Notes: a model not told the origin generated them from the sequence alone. Counted from the stretch's first letter, positions 37,773-47,602 are shown. The stretch is DNA of 64,000 nucleotides from Rhodopseudomonas palustris (GCF_003591005.1 NZ_QYYD01000016.1:62001-126000), one strand, 5' to 3'. Program-made: numbers and translations.

Positions 37773-38753
37773 ATGTCCGTTACCAACAGCGAAACATTCG
37801 GCAATTCGAACGTTCAGCTCCATCCCAGGTCGAGCCTTGCGAATCCGGTCGGCGGCACGAGAACAGATATCGCGACCCGAGTCGGCCGTCTCGCGACTTA
37901 CTCCCTCGGCTTCGCTGCGAGTGAGGAGACAACGCGCCCGCTCTTGCTGATCCACAGCATCAACGCAGCAGGCTCGGCGTTCGAGATCAAAACGCTGTAT
38001 GATCACTATGCCCGATCTCGTCCGGTGCACGCGGTCGACCTGCCGGGCTTCGGCCAGTCCGACCGCGATGATCGCGAATATACAGCGCGGATGATGACCG
38101 ATGCGGTGCACGCGGCGATCACGCGCGTGCAGGAGCTGCATGGCCCGGAGCCTATCGACGTAATGGCGCTGTCGCTGTCGTGCGAATTTGCCGCACGCGC
38201 CGCGACCGAAAAGCCGGAGGCTTTCCACACGCTGGGCCTGATCAGCCCGACCGGTTTTGAAGGCAAAGCTCGCGATGAACGTGTGCCGACCACACGTGGT
38301 CAGGGTTGGCTGCTCGGCACGCTGCGGTTCAAGCTGTGGGACGAAGGCTTCTTCAGGCTGCTCACGGCGCGGCCAGTGATCCGGAAATTCCTGGAGAAGG
38401 CCTGGGGCTCGAAAAAGATCGACGAGTCGATGCTGGACTATGACTACCATACTACCCATCAGCCCGGTGCGCGCTATGCCCCCTACTACTTCGTGGCCGG
38501 CTACATGTTCAGCAAGGACATCCTGAGCATCTACGAATCACTGCGGCTGCCGGTATGGATGGCGTACGGCACCCGCGGCGACTTCGTCGACTACCGGCAC
38601 AAGAGCCGAGTCGCCGGGCGGTCAAATTGGACCATCCAGCAGTTCGACGCCGGCGCGCTGATGCACTTCGAAATTCTCGACCAGGTGGTACGTTCGTACG
38701 ATCAGTTTCTCGCACTGTCAGAGCGGGCTGACGCACCTGTCGTGACGGCCTGA
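37773..38753 (+). CDS. Alpha/beta hydrolase
   Basis: The 326-residue protein has the fold's core: LLIHSINAAG oxyanion region, DLPGFGQSD, a nucleophile elbow MALSLSCEFAA, and the late acid/histidine region (TRGDFVDY, ALMHFEI). The elbow lacks the usual glycines of GxSxG, the serine sitting in LSLSC. The start ATG 37773 has AAGGGG seven bases upstream, whereas the open frame extends to 37701. Substrate unknown. A strong hairpin after its stop separates it from the next operon. Confidence 0.8.
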   Translation: MSVTNSETFGNSNVQLHPRSSLANPVGGTRTDIATRVGRLATYSLGFAASEETTRPLLLIHSINAAGSAFEIKTLYDHYARSRPVHAVDLPGFGQSDRDDREYTARMMTDAVHAAITRVQELHGPEPIDVMALSLSCEFAARAATEKPEAFHTLGLISPTGFEGKARDERVPTTRGQGWLLGTLRFKLWDEGFFRLLTARPVIRKFLEKAWGSKKIDESMLDYDYHTTHQPGARYAPYYFVAGYMFSKDILSIYESLRLPVWMAYGTRGDFVDYRHKSRVAGRSNWTIQQFDAGALMHFEILDQVVRSYDQFLALSERADAPVVTA

Positions 38754-38760
38754 CAAAAGC

Positions 38761-38795
38761 GGGAGCGCCGCACGAGGATGTGAAGCGGCGCTCCC
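38761..38795 (+). terminator. Hairpin terminator after the hydrolase gene
   Basis: A perfect 11-bp stem (GGGAGCGCCGC with GCGGCGCTCCC) with a 13-base loop starts seven bases after the stop. No T-run follows, so efficiency is uncertain. Confidence 0.68.
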
Positions 38796-38906
38796 TGTGA
38801 TCACTACATGGGTTTGGTTTTCGTGTTGCAAACGGCGACACGAGCGCGGTTAACTGACAATGCAAGTCATGTGATACGACTCTCCATGCGGAGGTGTTGA
38901 ACGAGA

Positions 38907-39959
38907 ATGAACTACGCAAGCCTCCTCACCGGCTCTGCCGGCCTCGAATCACCGCCAGTGCACCCGCTGACGCACCATGAAATCCTCACGCTCGTGCAGC
39001 CGTTCACGCGACGCGACCTCCATGTCGATCTCGGCGCCAGCGATCGCATCAACCGACGGCTGATCTTCAAGCCTGTCATACATGACGAGCACGGTGTCGC
39101 AGGGATCGACGCACAGGAAGTGCTGCAGCTCGACAATCCCCGCCCCGGCTACAGCATTCTCACGCGCACGCTGACGCTCGGCTGCGGCCTCTCGGCCACA
39201 TTGGAGACGCAAGGCGAAGACCCGCGCGTGTTGCTGGCCCGGATCGAAACGATGCGCCCGCAGCAGCAATTCCGCAATGTCGAAGGCACCACCGTGGCAC
39301 TCAGCTATCGCCTGGCGCCGCGGCCCGGCGCCAAGGGCTACGATCCGGCCGCAGTCGATCGCGAATTGCTGCGCGGCGAGGCACGCATCGCTGGTTTCAC
39401 CATCGTGCTGCGCGGGCCGCAGGTGCGCGGCTATCCGGCCGAGATCGACATCACCCCGCAGGTCGCCGGCGTCAAGCTGCCGGAGGATTTGTTGGCAGTG
39501 ATGGGCTGGGCGTGGTCGCCGCTTCGCACCAGCAAGGCGGGCTACAGCGGCAAGCTGAAGGCGCGCGGCAGCGGCGCGGAGTTGAGCCGCGCCATCGAGG
39601 CGCGGTTCGAGCAAACCATTGCGCATCTGGCCCGCACGCTGTCGCAACCGCCGGCCGCCTTTCACGCCACGCAGGTGCGCGCGCGCTGGGGTGTGGCGCT
39701 GCGCCGCGCGCTGCCGCTGCTGTTCTTCGGCAGCCTGATCGTCGGTGCCGCAGGGCTGACGCTGGTGGATATTCCGCAGGACTCGATCTTCAACCTACTG
39801 CTGATGGGCGCACCGCCGCTGCTGATGATCGGCGCCTTCGGCATGCGCGACATTCCGTCGATGGAGATTCCGCCGTTACCACGCCGCATGACTCACACCG
39901 CCTGGCATCCGCAAATGGAGACCGCCGCGCAACCAGCTCTCGACGCACAGACGACCTAA
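38907..39959 (+). CDS. Unknown protein with two C-terminal membrane segments
   Basis: I do not recognise this 350-residue protein. About 265 residues of mixed, soluble-looking sequence (with a hydrophilic, strand-rich character around LRGPQVRGYPAEIDITP) are followed by two hydrophobic segments (about 270-289 and 298-314) and a proline-rich cytoplasmic or periplasmic tail. GGAGGT lies 11 bases before the ATG. It is the first gene of a tight run, with the AAA ATPase starting 15 bases after its stop, so it is probably a component of the same system. Confidence 0.7.
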   Translation: MNYASLLTGSAGLESPPVHPLTHHEILTLVQPFTRRDLHVDLGASDRINRRLIFKPVIHDEHGVAGIDAQEVLQLDNPRPGYSILTRTLTLGCGLSATLETQGEDPRVLLARIETMRPQQQFRNVEGTTVALSYRLAPRPGAKGYDPAAVDRELLRGEARIAGFTIVLRGPQVRGYPAEIDITPQVAGVKLPEDLLAVMGWAWSPLRTSKAGYSGKLKARGSGAELSRAIEARFEQTIAHLARTLSQPPAAFHATQVRARWGVALRRALPLLFFGSLIVGAAGLTLVDIPQDSIFNLLLMGAPPLLMIGAFGMRDIPSMEIPPLPRRMTHTAWHPQMETAAQPALDAQTT

Positions 39960-39974
39960 CCGAGGACTTGATCG

Positions 39975-41084
39975 ATGCACGGCAACCCGATGAACATCCC
40001 CCCGGTCTCGATCGCGGCCGCAAAAGCCGCGCTGATCGAGCAATATGGCGAGCCGACGCTGCGCAAGCGCGCCTCGATGCTGTGGGGAACGCGCGGGGTC
40101 GGCAAGTCTTCGGTCGTGCGTCAGGTCGCCGAGCACTACAAGGTGCCGCTGGTTGATCTGCGGCTCACCACGATCGAACCGGTCGACATCCGCGGCGCGA
40201 TCTATGCGGACGAGAATCTCGCCAAGACGGTGTGGTTTCCGCCGGAGTTTCTGCCGTCGCCGGATCAGCCCGAGGGTCTGCTGTTTCTCGACGAACTGAC
40301 TGCCGCGGATCAGCGGCTGCAGATCTCGGCGTATTCGCTGATCCTCGACCGCCGCGTCGGCAACTACCAACTACCGGACGGTTGGCTGGTGGTGGCCGCC
40401 GGCAATGCCAGCTTCCACGGCGCGATCAGTCACGACATGGGCACCGCGCTGGCCGACCGGATGTTCCACTTCAACGTCCAGACCGCGATCGACGCCTTCC
40501 TCAGCCATGCGATGGCTCGCGACTTCGCACCTGAGGTGATGGCCTATCTCAAGGTGCGCCCCGACAAGCTCGACGACACCCAGGCGCAGCTCGCCGGCGA
40601 TCATCTCATCGGCGCCAGCCCGCGCGGCTGGGAGGACATCTCCAACGTGTTGAGGTCGGGCCTGTCGGATGCAGCCAAGCGGCTGTTCGTGCAGGGCCGG
40701 ATCGGCGCCGCCAACGCGGCGGAGTTCTTCGGCGTGCTGCGCGAGATCAAGGCCGGCACGGACGTGCTGAAGCTGCTGGCGGCGCGTCCCGGCCCGGAGA
40801 CCGCCGCGCTGCTGCCGCGGACGCTCGATTCCCTTTACGGCATGCTGTACGGCCTGCTCGCCGCCTGCACCGACAAGGAGACGCTGGCGCGCGCGCTCGA
40901 GATCATCGAGCAGCTGCCTGATATCCGCGGCGCGGTGACACTACCGATCCGCGAGGCGCAGACGCTGGCGATGGAGCTGTTGATGCAACGCGGGCTGGAG
41001 AACGGCCTTGAGGCGGCGATCTTCGACAGCCCAGCCTATGCGCGCTATGGCGAACGCCGGCAGTTGGAAACGCAGGATGCCTGA
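39975..41084 (+). CDS. MoxR-type AAA+ ATPase
   Basis: MoxR ATPases act with VWA-domain partners to remodel or insert metals into client enzymes (NorQ-NorD, CbbQ-CbbO). The 369-residue protein has Walker A GTRGVGKSS at 38-46, Walker B LLFLDE at 102-107, a sensor-1 type AAGNASFHGAI and a sensor-2 region ASPRGWEDISNVLR. The VWA gene overlaps its end by eight bases, so the two are translationally coupled. Confidence 0.85.
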   Translation: MHGNPMNIPPVSIAAAKAALIEQYGEPTLRKRASMLWGTRGVGKSSVVRQVAEHYKVPLVDLRLTTIEPVDIRGAIYADENLAKTVWFPPEFLPSPDQPEGLLFLDELTAADQRLQISAYSLILDRRVGNYQLPDGWLVVAAGNASFHGAISHDMGTALADRMFHFNVQTAIDAFLSHAMARDFAPEVMAYLKVRPDKLDDTQAQLAGDHLIGASPRGWEDISNVLRSGLSDAAKRLFVQGRIGAANAAEFFGVLREIKAGTDVLKLLAARPGPETAALLPRTLDSLYGMLYGLLAACTDKETLARALEIIEQLPDIRGAVTLPIREAQTLAMELLMQRGLENGLEAAIFDSPAYARYGERRQLETQDA

Positions 41085-42456
41085 AGCTGCGGCGCTGTTC
41101 AGTCATCGCGGCACGCGCGCCATCCAGCGCATGGTGGAGTTCGCGCCGTCGACCGGCGGCCTCGCGCTGTGGGTGCGGCATCAGGACCTGCCCGCTGATG
41201 GCGACGAGCCCGCATCGCCCGCGGTGACCGACGGCACCACCGTGTATTACAGCCCGACATTCGACAGACTGCCGCTCGCCGAGCAAACCGGGCTGGTCGC
41301 CCACGAGGTGCTGCACATCGCGCTGCGCCACCCGCAGCGCTATGTCGAGCTGCAGCGCGTGATCGGCGATGTCGATCTCGAACTCTACACCATCTGCGCC
41401 GACGCCATCGTCAACTCCACGCTGGCGCATCTGACCTGGCTGAAGCTGCCGGCCAAATCGGTGATGCTGGAGCAACTCCTCGCCCAGGCGCTGAAGCGCG
41501 AGCAGCCGGCCGAAGCGGCACTGCTGGAATGGGATGTCGAGAAGCTGTACCGCGCGATCGACGATCGCAGCGAGACCAGCAACAACGGCAAGCAGAAGTC
41601 CAAAGATGCCTCCCGCTCCGGTTCGGAATCCGATGAGTCCGGCAGCGGCGGCCGCAATCCGTCGCAGTCCCAATCGGAGTTGGTGAAGGAGAGTGCCGAG
41701 CAACGCGCCGACGGTGCGCGCTCCGCCAAGGTCCGCGAACTCGGCGCCGGCGGCGCACGCGACCTCATCCCTAATGCGGAGTCGCAATCCGCGCCCGAGG
41801 CGGAGGCCGAGCACGCCCGCGACTGGAGCGAGCGCATTCTGCGCGGCCACGCCGGCGACGGCGCGTTCTCGATGCTGCGCACGCTGCTCGCCGACCTGCC
41901 GCGCACCCGCACGCCGTGGGCGCAGGTGCTGCGCGTCCAGCTCGCGCGCGGCCTGGCGCGCAAGCCGGGGCTGACCTGGTCGCGGCCGGCGCGCTCCTAC
42001 ATCGCCAATCAGGGCCGCGCCGGCCCCCATCGCATGCCGTTCGAGCCGGGTTTCCAGGCCACCAAGAATGAGCCGCGGCTGGCGCTGATCATCGACGTGT
42101 CGGGCTCGATCGACGACCGCCTGATCGAGCGCTTCGCCAACGAGATCGAGACCATCCTGCGGCGGCAGGAAGCAGGCCTCGTGCTGATCATCGGCGACGA
42201 GCGCGTCCGCCAGGTCGAATTCTACGAGCCGGGACGGCGCTTCGTGCTCGGCGAAATCTCGTTCGCCGGCGGCGGCGGCACCGATTTCACGCCGTTGCTC
42301 GCCGAGGCCGACCGGCACAAGCCCGATATCGCGGTAGTGCTGACCGATCTCGAAGGCCCGGCGGACTTCAAGCCGCGCTGGCCGGTGATCTGGGCAGTGC
42401 CCGAGGCGAACGCGCAGACCACGCAGCCGTTCGGCCGGCTACTGACGTTGAACTAA
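41077..42456 (+). CDS. VWA-like protein with N-terminal HExxH domain (DUF2201 type)
   Basis: The 459-residue protein has an N-terminal metallopeptidase-like domain with HEVLH at 76-80, a low-complexity Ser/Glu/Gly linker (about 165-245), and a C-terminal VWA-like domain with the metal-site motif DVSGSID and VLTDLEGP. This matches the putative-metallopeptidase plus VWA architecture. The ATG at 41077 lies within the ATPase gene; the upstream open frame is not used. It is the expected partner of the MoxR ATPase. Whether the HExxH is active is not known. Confidence 0.83.
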   Translation: MPEAAALFSHRGTRAIQRMVEFAPSTGGLALWVRHQDLPADGDEPASPAVTDGTTVYYSPTFDRLPLAEQTGLVAHEVLHIALRHPQRYVELQRVIGDVDLELYTICADAIVNSTLAHLTWLKLPAKSVMLEQLLAQALKREQPAEAALLEWDVEKLYRAIDDRSETSNNGKQKSKDASRSGSESDESGSGGRNPSQSQSELVKESAEQRADGARSAKVRELGAGGARDLIPNAESQSAPEAEAEHARDWSERILRGHAGDGAFSMLRTLLADLPRTRTPWAQVLRVQLARGLARKPGLTWSRPARSYIANQGRAGPHRMPFEPGFQATKNEPRLALIIDVSGSIDDRLIERFANEIETILRRQEAGLVLIIGDERVRQVEFYEPGRRFVLGEISFAGGGGTDFTPLLAEADRHKPDIAVVLTDLEGPADFKPRWPVIWAVPEANAQTTQPFGRLLTLN

Positions 42457-42490
42457 TCGGGGCCGACGACAAGATCGTCAGGAGCACGCC

Positions 42491-43891
42491 ATGCTACAGG
42501 TGATCGGAATTCCGGACGCATGCGACAACCTCGCGCCGATCCCGATGGAGTGCGACGCGCCGTTTCTGCAGATCAGAGGCGAGCTGCCGCGCGAGCTGAA
42601 CGGCACGCTGTATCGCAACGGCGCCAACCCGCAATTTGCGTCACCAAACGCGCACTGGTTCTTCGGCGACGGCATGCTGCATGCGTTCCGGCTGGAGAAC
42701 GGCCGCGCCAGCTATCGCAATCGCTGGGTGCGGACGCCGAAGTGGCTGGCCGAGCACGACGCCGGCCGGCCGCTGTACGGCGAATTCAACATGAAGCTGC
42801 CCGACGCGCCGCGCTCCGCGCCCGACGACGGCAATGTCGCCAACACCAACATCGTGTATCATGCCGGTCGCCTGCTGGCGCTCGAAGAAGCGCATCTGCC
42901 GATGGAGATCGAGCCGGGCACACTGGCGACGCGCGGCTATCACGACTATGGCGGCGTCCTGAAGGGGCCGTTCACGGCGCATCCGAAGATCGATCCGGTG
43001 ACCGGCGAGATGCTGTTCTTCGGCTACAATGCGGCGGGACCGCTCAAGCGCACGATGTCGTTCGGCGCGATCGACGCGTCGGGGCACGTCACCCGGCTGG
43101 AGTATTTCAAGGCGCCCTATGCGGCGATGGTACACGACTTCATCGTCACCGAGCACTACGTGCTGTTTCCGATCCTGCCGCTCACCGGCAGCCTCTGGCG
43201 GGCGATGCGAGGCAAGCCGCCTTATGCCTGGGAGCCCGGCAAGGGCTCTTATGTCGGGGTGATGAAGCGCGGCGGCTCGACCCGCGATATCCGCTGGTTC
43301 CGCGGCGACGCCTGCTTTGTGTTCCACGTGATGAATGCGTGGGAGGACGGCACCAGGATCGTCGCCGACGTGATGCAATCCGAGGAAGCGCCGCTGTTTC
43401 CGCACACCGACGGCCGCCGCACCGATCCGGACAAAGGCCGCGCGCGGCTGTGCCGCTGGAGTTTCGACCTCGCCAGCAACACCAGCGGCTTTTCACGTAG
43501 CTATCTCGACGACATCAGCGGCGAATTTCCGCGCATCGACGAGCGCCGCGCCGGCCTGCGCAGCCGCCATGGCTGGTATGCCTGCGCGAGCCCGGAAACC
43601 CCGACGCTCGGCATGCTGACCGGGCTGGTGCATGTCGACGGCGACGGCACCCGCCGCGCCCGCTATCTGCTGCCGGCGGGCGACACCATCGGCGAGCCGG
43701 TGTTCGTGCCGCGCACGCCCGACGCGGCCGAAGCCGATGGCTGGCTGCTGACGGTGATCTGGCGTGGCTGCGAAAACCGCAGCGACCTCGCGGTGTTCAA
43801 CGCCGCCGACATCGAGAGCGGCCCGATCGCACTGGTGCAACTCGGCCACCGCGTGCCGGATGGCTTCCACGGCAATTGGGTGGCGAACTGA
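42491..43891 (+). CDS. Carotenoid oxygenase (RPE65/CCD) family protein
   Basis: These non-haem iron(II) enzymes cleave double bonds of carotenoids, apocarotenoids or stilbenes. The 466-residue protein shows the four candidate iron-ligand histidines: His164 (TAHPKI), His215 (MVHDFI), His279 (VFHVMNAWE) and His460 (GFHGNWV). The N-terminal YRNGANPQF and ending are typical of the lignostilbene/apocarotenoid branch. It starts 34 bases after the VWA gene, so it is probably cotranscribed with the MoxR/VWA pair. The substrate cannot be told from sequence. Confidence 0.9.
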   Translation: MLQVIGIPDACDNLAPIPMECDAPFLQIRGELPRELNGTLYRNGANPQFASPNAHWFFGDGMLHAFRLENGRASYRNRWVRTPKWLAEHDAGRPLYGEFNMKLPDAPRSAPDDGNVANTNIVYHAGRLLALEEAHLPMEIEPGTLATRGYHDYGGVLKGPFTAHPKIDPVTGEMLFFGYNAAGPLKRTMSFGAIDASGHVTRLEYFKAPYAAMVHDFIVTEHYVLFPILPLTGSLWRAMRGKPPYAWEPGKGSYVGVMKRGGSTRDIRWFRGDACFVFHVMNAWEDGTRIVADVMQSEEAPLFPHTDGRRTDPDKGRARLCRWSFDLASNTSGFSRSYLDDISGEFPRIDERRAGLRSRHGWYACASPETPTLGMLTGLVHVDGDGTRRARYLLPAGDTIGEPVFVPRTPDAAEADGWLLTVIWRGCENRSDLAVFNAADIESGPIALVQLGHRVPDGFHGNWVAN

Positions 43892-43921
43892 GAGCGAGCG
43901 CCCTAGGCGGCCCGCGCCTGT

Positions 43922-45799
43922 TCAGAGGCCGCGATCCTTCTCCTTGAGCAGACGGCGATAATACGTACTCCGATCGATCCCGAGCCGGCGCGCTGCGCGG
44001 GAGACGTTGCCGTCGCTGGCGTCGAGTGCCGCCTGAAGTGCTGATCGGGTCTGCTCCGCCAGCGAGGTCGGGGGCGGAGCGCTGAATACGATCTCGCATG
44101 CCGGCGCCGCCGCTCGGATTTCGGACGGCAGAGCCGAGACGTCCACCGGCTGGCCCGGCTCGCCGAGCACCATCAGGGCGCGCAGCGTGCCGACCAGCTG
44201 GCGGAAATTGCCCGGCCACTCATAGGCGGCCAGCAGACGCTCGACCTCGTCCGACAGCTCCACGCCGGCCGTCTCGCCGCCGAGTTGGCGCCACAGCCGG
44301 CGCACCAGCGCCAGCCGGTCAGGATGATGCCGCACCGGCGGTCGCTCGACGACATACTGGGCGATGCGGAAGTACAGATCCTGCCGGAACGCGCCGGCGG
44401 CCAGCAGCGTCGACAGCGACTGATGCGTGGCGCAGATCAGCGCGAAATCCACCGGCACCGGCTTGCCGCCGCCGAGCGGCGACACCTGCTTGTCCTGCAG
44501 CACGCGGAGCAGACGGCTCTGCAACGATAGCGGCATGTCGCCGATCTCGTCGAGGAACAGCACGCCGCCATCCGCCTGGCGCAACAGGCCGGGCGCGCCT
44601 TGCCGCCGCGCGCCGGTGAAGGCGCCGGCCTCGTAGCCGAACAGCTCCGACTCGATCAGACCTTGCGGCAACGCCGCGCAATTGACCGGCACGAACGGCT
44701 TGGCGTGCCGGTCGCTCTCGGCGTGGACGCGGCGAGCGAAGACGTCCTTGCCGGAGCCGGTCTCCCCGAGCAGCAGCAATGGGATGCCCGCATTGACCAG
44801 GCGAACGGCCCGCGACAGCGACGCCAGCATCTCCTCGCCGAGAATCGGCTCGATCTCGCCTTTCGGTGGCGCGATCGCCGCCGTTGCCGCACCGCCGCGG
44901 GACGGCCGGCGAGGAGCATCGCGCAGGCGGCCGTACAGCCGCGAGCCCTCGGGCCCGCGCAGCGGCTGGATCTGATCCGATGGACGTATCCCCGGCAGCA
45001 AAGTCGCCAGCCTGGCCCGATCGATCGCGGACCAATCCAGCTTCAACAGATCAAGGCCGCGCCGATTGGCACCGACCAGCACGCCATCGGCAAATGCCAG
45101 GACGCCCTCGCGCGGGGTCCCCACCAGGGCGCGGTCCGCGTGAAAGCGGAGCATCGTGCAGTGCTCGAACCCCTCGCTGAAGAACCGATGCTCGATCTGC
45201 TCGGCAGCCAGCCGCATCAATCCCAAAGCGTGAACGTGCCGGATCGCGGCGGGCCCGGTCATATCGAGCGCGCCCGCGATGTTGCCGCGCGGATCGATCA
45301 GCGGGGCCGCCGCGCAGGCCAGAATTCTGTGATGCTCGAAGAAATGCTCGGCACCGTGGACCACGATCGGCTGCCGCTCGACCAGCGCCGTCCCGATCGC
45401 ATTCGTCCCCGTGGCAGCCTCGTTCCAGGACACACCGGGCCGCAGCGCCACTTCGGCGGCGCGCCCAGCAAAGGCGGCGTCACCGACCATGTCGAGCAGC
45501 ACGCCGGCCGTATCGGTCAGAACTACTACACTACCAGTCAGGCGCGCATCGCCCTGCAACGCATCCAACTCGGGACGCGCCAGACGACTGAGCCGCGCGT
45601 GACGCTCTTGAAGCTCACGCAACTCATAAGCAGTAGGCGGTTCAAGCGAGGGTGAGCGGCTGACGTCGAGACCCTGCCCGGCGCATCGCTCCCACGACCG
45701 CAGGATCGGCGCGGCGATAATTCCCGAAACAGACCGTCCTTCGTCGAAGAAGCGACGACGCGCGACGAAAACGGCATCATGATCTGATGCAGGCGACAT
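43922..45799 (-). CDS. acoR: AcoR-type sigma-54-dependent transcriptional activator
   Basis: This is an enhancer-binding activator for alcohol/acetoin catabolism genes. The 625-residue protein has an N-terminal GAF-like sensor (about 80-220), an AAA+ domain (about 315-545) with GETGSGKD, GAFTGA and FLDEIGDMPL, and a Fis-type helix-turn-helix at the C-terminus (GNVSRAARRLGIDRSTYYRRL). ATG 45799 follows GGAG. It is divergent from aldehyde and alcohol dehydrogenase genes whose upstream region has a sigma-54-like promoter. The name is by family; the inducer is not known. Confidence 0.87.
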   Translation of the reverse strand: MSPASDHDAVFVARRRFFDEGRSVSGIIAAPILRSWERCAGQGLDVSRSPSLEPPTAYELRELQERHARLSRLARPELDALQGDARLTGSVVVLTDTAGVLLDMVGDAAFAGRAAEVALRPGVSWNEAATGTNAIGTALVERQPIVVHGAEHFFEHHRILACAAAPLIDPRGNIAGALDMTGPAAIRHVHALGLMRLAAEQIEHRFFSEGFEHCTMLRFHADRALVGTPREGVLAFADGVLVGANRRGLDLLKLDWSAIDRARLATLLPGIRPSDQIQPLRGPEGSRLYGRLRDAPRRPSRGGAATAAIAPPKGEIEPILGEEMLASLSRAVRLVNAGIPLLLLGETGSGKDVFARRVHAESDRHAKPFVPVNCAALPQGLIESELFGYEAGAFTGARRQGAPGLLRQADGGVLFLDEIGDMPLSLQSRLLRVLQDKQVSPLGGGKPVPVDFALICATHQSLSTLLAAGAFRQDLYFRIAQYVVERPPVRHHPDRLALVRRLWRQLGGETAGVELSDEVERLLAAYEWPGNFRQLVGTLRALMVLGEPGQPVDVSALPSEIRAAAPACEIVFSAPPPTSLAEQTRSALQAALDASDGNVSRAARRLGIDRSTYYRRLLKEKDRGL

Positions 45800-45825
45800 G
45801 GGCGTCTCCGGGGATGTTGGATTCT

Positions 45826-45839
45826 GCAACAGCTGTTGC
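45826..45839. promoter_or_regulatory. 14-base palindrome, candidate activator site
   Basis: GCAACAGCTGTTGC is a perfect palindrome 27 bases upstream of the activator's ATG and about 145 bases before the likely sigma-54 promoter of the dehydrogenase gene. This suits an enhancer site, or autoregulation. Function is inferred. Confidence 0.45.
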
Positions 45840-45984
45840 GCCCAACTGATCGCAGTATCACACGCACTGTCGCGCGCTGTCCAGAGAGCGAACCCCGCCG
45901 CGGCTTCTCGCGACGTAGAATCTTCCCAGACTAATCAACAGCCTGCGCAATTCGTCGCGCGGTTTCACGGAGCTCCCGACAAAC

Positions 45985-46000
45985 TGGCACGCGATGTGCG
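45985..46000 (+). promoter_or_regulatory. Sigma-54-like promoter of the aldehyde dehydrogenase gene
   Basis: TGGCAC, five bases, GTGCG matches the -24 element TGGCAC exactly and the -12 TTGCW element with two mismatches. It lies 37 bases before the ATG, beside a sigma-54 activator gene. Confidence 0.6.
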
Positions 46001-46035
46001 TAGTTACATGCACTTCAATAAATCGGGAGGAAGCC

Positions 46036-47556
46036 ATGAACATCATCACGACCATTCAGCCGACGGCGAGTTCGATCTTCAAAACTCGCTACGGCAACTT
46101 TATCGGCGGCCGCTGGGTGGAGCCGCTCGACGGGCGTTACTTCGACAACACCACGCCGATTACCGGCGGCAAGATCACGGAGATTCCGCGCTCCCAGAAG
46201 GAAGATATCGAACTCGCGCTCGATGCAGCGCACGCGGCGAGCCCAGGCTGGGCCAGGACGACGACGACCGAACGGTCACTCATTCTCAATCGCATCGCGG
46301 ACCGGATGGAGGACAATCTCGATCTGCTCGCAACCGCGGAAACGCTCGACAACGGCAAACCTATCCGCGAGACGCGCGCCGCCGATCTACCGCTTGCGAT
46401 CGATCACTTCCGTTATTTCGCGGGTGCGCTGCGCGCGCAGGAAGGCTCGATCTCCGAGATCGATCATGACACCATTGCGTATCACTTCCACGAGCCGCTC
46501 GGCGTCGTCGGCCAGATCATTCCCTGGAACTTCCCGTTGCTGATGGCGGCGTGGAAGCTGGCGCCGGCGCTCGCGGCCGGCAACTGCGTGGTGCTCAAGC
46601 CGGCCGAGCAGACCCCGGCGTCAATCCTGGTGTGGACCGAGTTGATCGGCGACCTGTTGCCGCCCGGCGTCCTAAACATCGTCAACGGCTTCGGCGTCGA
46701 AGCCGGCAAGCCGCTGGCGTCGAGCCCGCGTATCGCCAAGATCGCCTTCACGGGCGAGACCTCGACGGGCCGGCTGATCATGCAATACGCCAGCGAGAAT
46801 CTGGTGCCGGTGTCGCTCGAGCTCGGCGGCAAATCGCCGAACATCTTCTTCGGCGACGTCGCGGCGGAGGACGATCCGTTCTTCGACAAGGCGATCGAAG
46901 GCTTCGTGATGTTCGCGCTCAACCAGGGCGAGGTGTGCACCTGCCCGAGCCGCGCGCTGGTGCAGGAGTCGATCTACGACCGCTTCATGGAACGGGCGCT
47001 GGCCCGCGTCGCCGCCATTCGGCAGGGCGACCCGCGCGATCCCGCCACGATGATCGGCGCGCAGGCGTCGCAGGAACAGCTCGACAAGATCCTGTCCTAC
47101 ATCGACATCGGCCGGCAGGAAGGCGCCGAACTCCTCGCCGGCGGCGGACGCGCGGAGCTGCCCGGCGATCTCGCCGGCGGCTACTACGTGCATCCAACCG
47201 TGTTCCGCGGCCACAACCAGATGCGGATCTTCCAGGAAGAAATCTTCGGCCCGGTGGTGTCGGTAACCACCTTCAAGGACGAGGCCGAGGCGGTGGCGAT
47301 CGCCAACGACACCCAGTACGGCCTCGGCGCCGGCGTCTGGACTCGGGACGGCACACGAGCCTATCGATTCGGGCGCGCAATCGCGGCCGGCCGGGTGTGG
47401 ACGAACTGCTACCACGCCTATCCGGCGCACGCCGCCTTCGGCGGCTACAAGCAATCCGGCATCGGGCGCGAAACCCACAAGATGATGCTTGATCACTATC
47501 AGCACACCAAGAACCTGTTGGTGAGCTACGGCACCGGGCCGCTCGGCTTTTTCTAG
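46036..47556 (+). CDS. NAD-dependent aldehyde dehydrogenase
   Basis: This enzyme oxidises aldehydes to acids. The 506-residue protein has the conserved [29 protein letters not shown] (catalytic Glu) and [11 protein letters not shown] (catalytic Cys) motifs. Its length and motifs fit the acetaldehyde/chloroacetaldehyde (AldB/ExaC) group. ATG 46036 follows GGAGGAA. The AcoR-type activator gene and iron alcohol dehydrogenase neighbour suggest alcohol to acid oxidation. Confidence 0.92.
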   Translation: MNIITTIQPTASSIFKTRYGNFIGGRWVEPLDGRYFDNTTPITGGKITEIPRSQKEDIELALDAAHAASPGWARTTTTERSLILNRIADRMEDNLDLLATAETLDNGKPIRETRAADLPLAIDHFRYFAGALRAQEGSISEIDHDTIAYHFHEPLGVVGQIIPWNFPLLMAAWKLAPALAAGNCVVLKPAEQTPASILVWTELIGDLLPPGVLNIVNGFGVEAGKPLASSPRIAKIAFTGETSTGRLIMQYASENLVPVSLELGGKSPNIFFGDVAAEDDPFFDKAIEGFVMFALNQGEVCTCPSRALVQESIYDRFMERALARVAAIRQGDPRDPATMIGAQASQEQLDKILSYIDIGRQEGAELLAGGGRAELPGDLAGGYYVHPTVFRGHNQMRIFQEEIFGPVVSVTTFKDEAEAVAIANDTQYGLGAGVWTRDGTRAYRFGRAIAAGRVWTNCYHAYPAHAAFGGYKQSGIGRETHKMMLDHYQHTKNLLVSYGTGPLGFF

Positions 47557-47602
47557 AACCAGATCGATTTGACGGTGGGTGCGCGGCACTCGCCGCAGCA
47601 AT

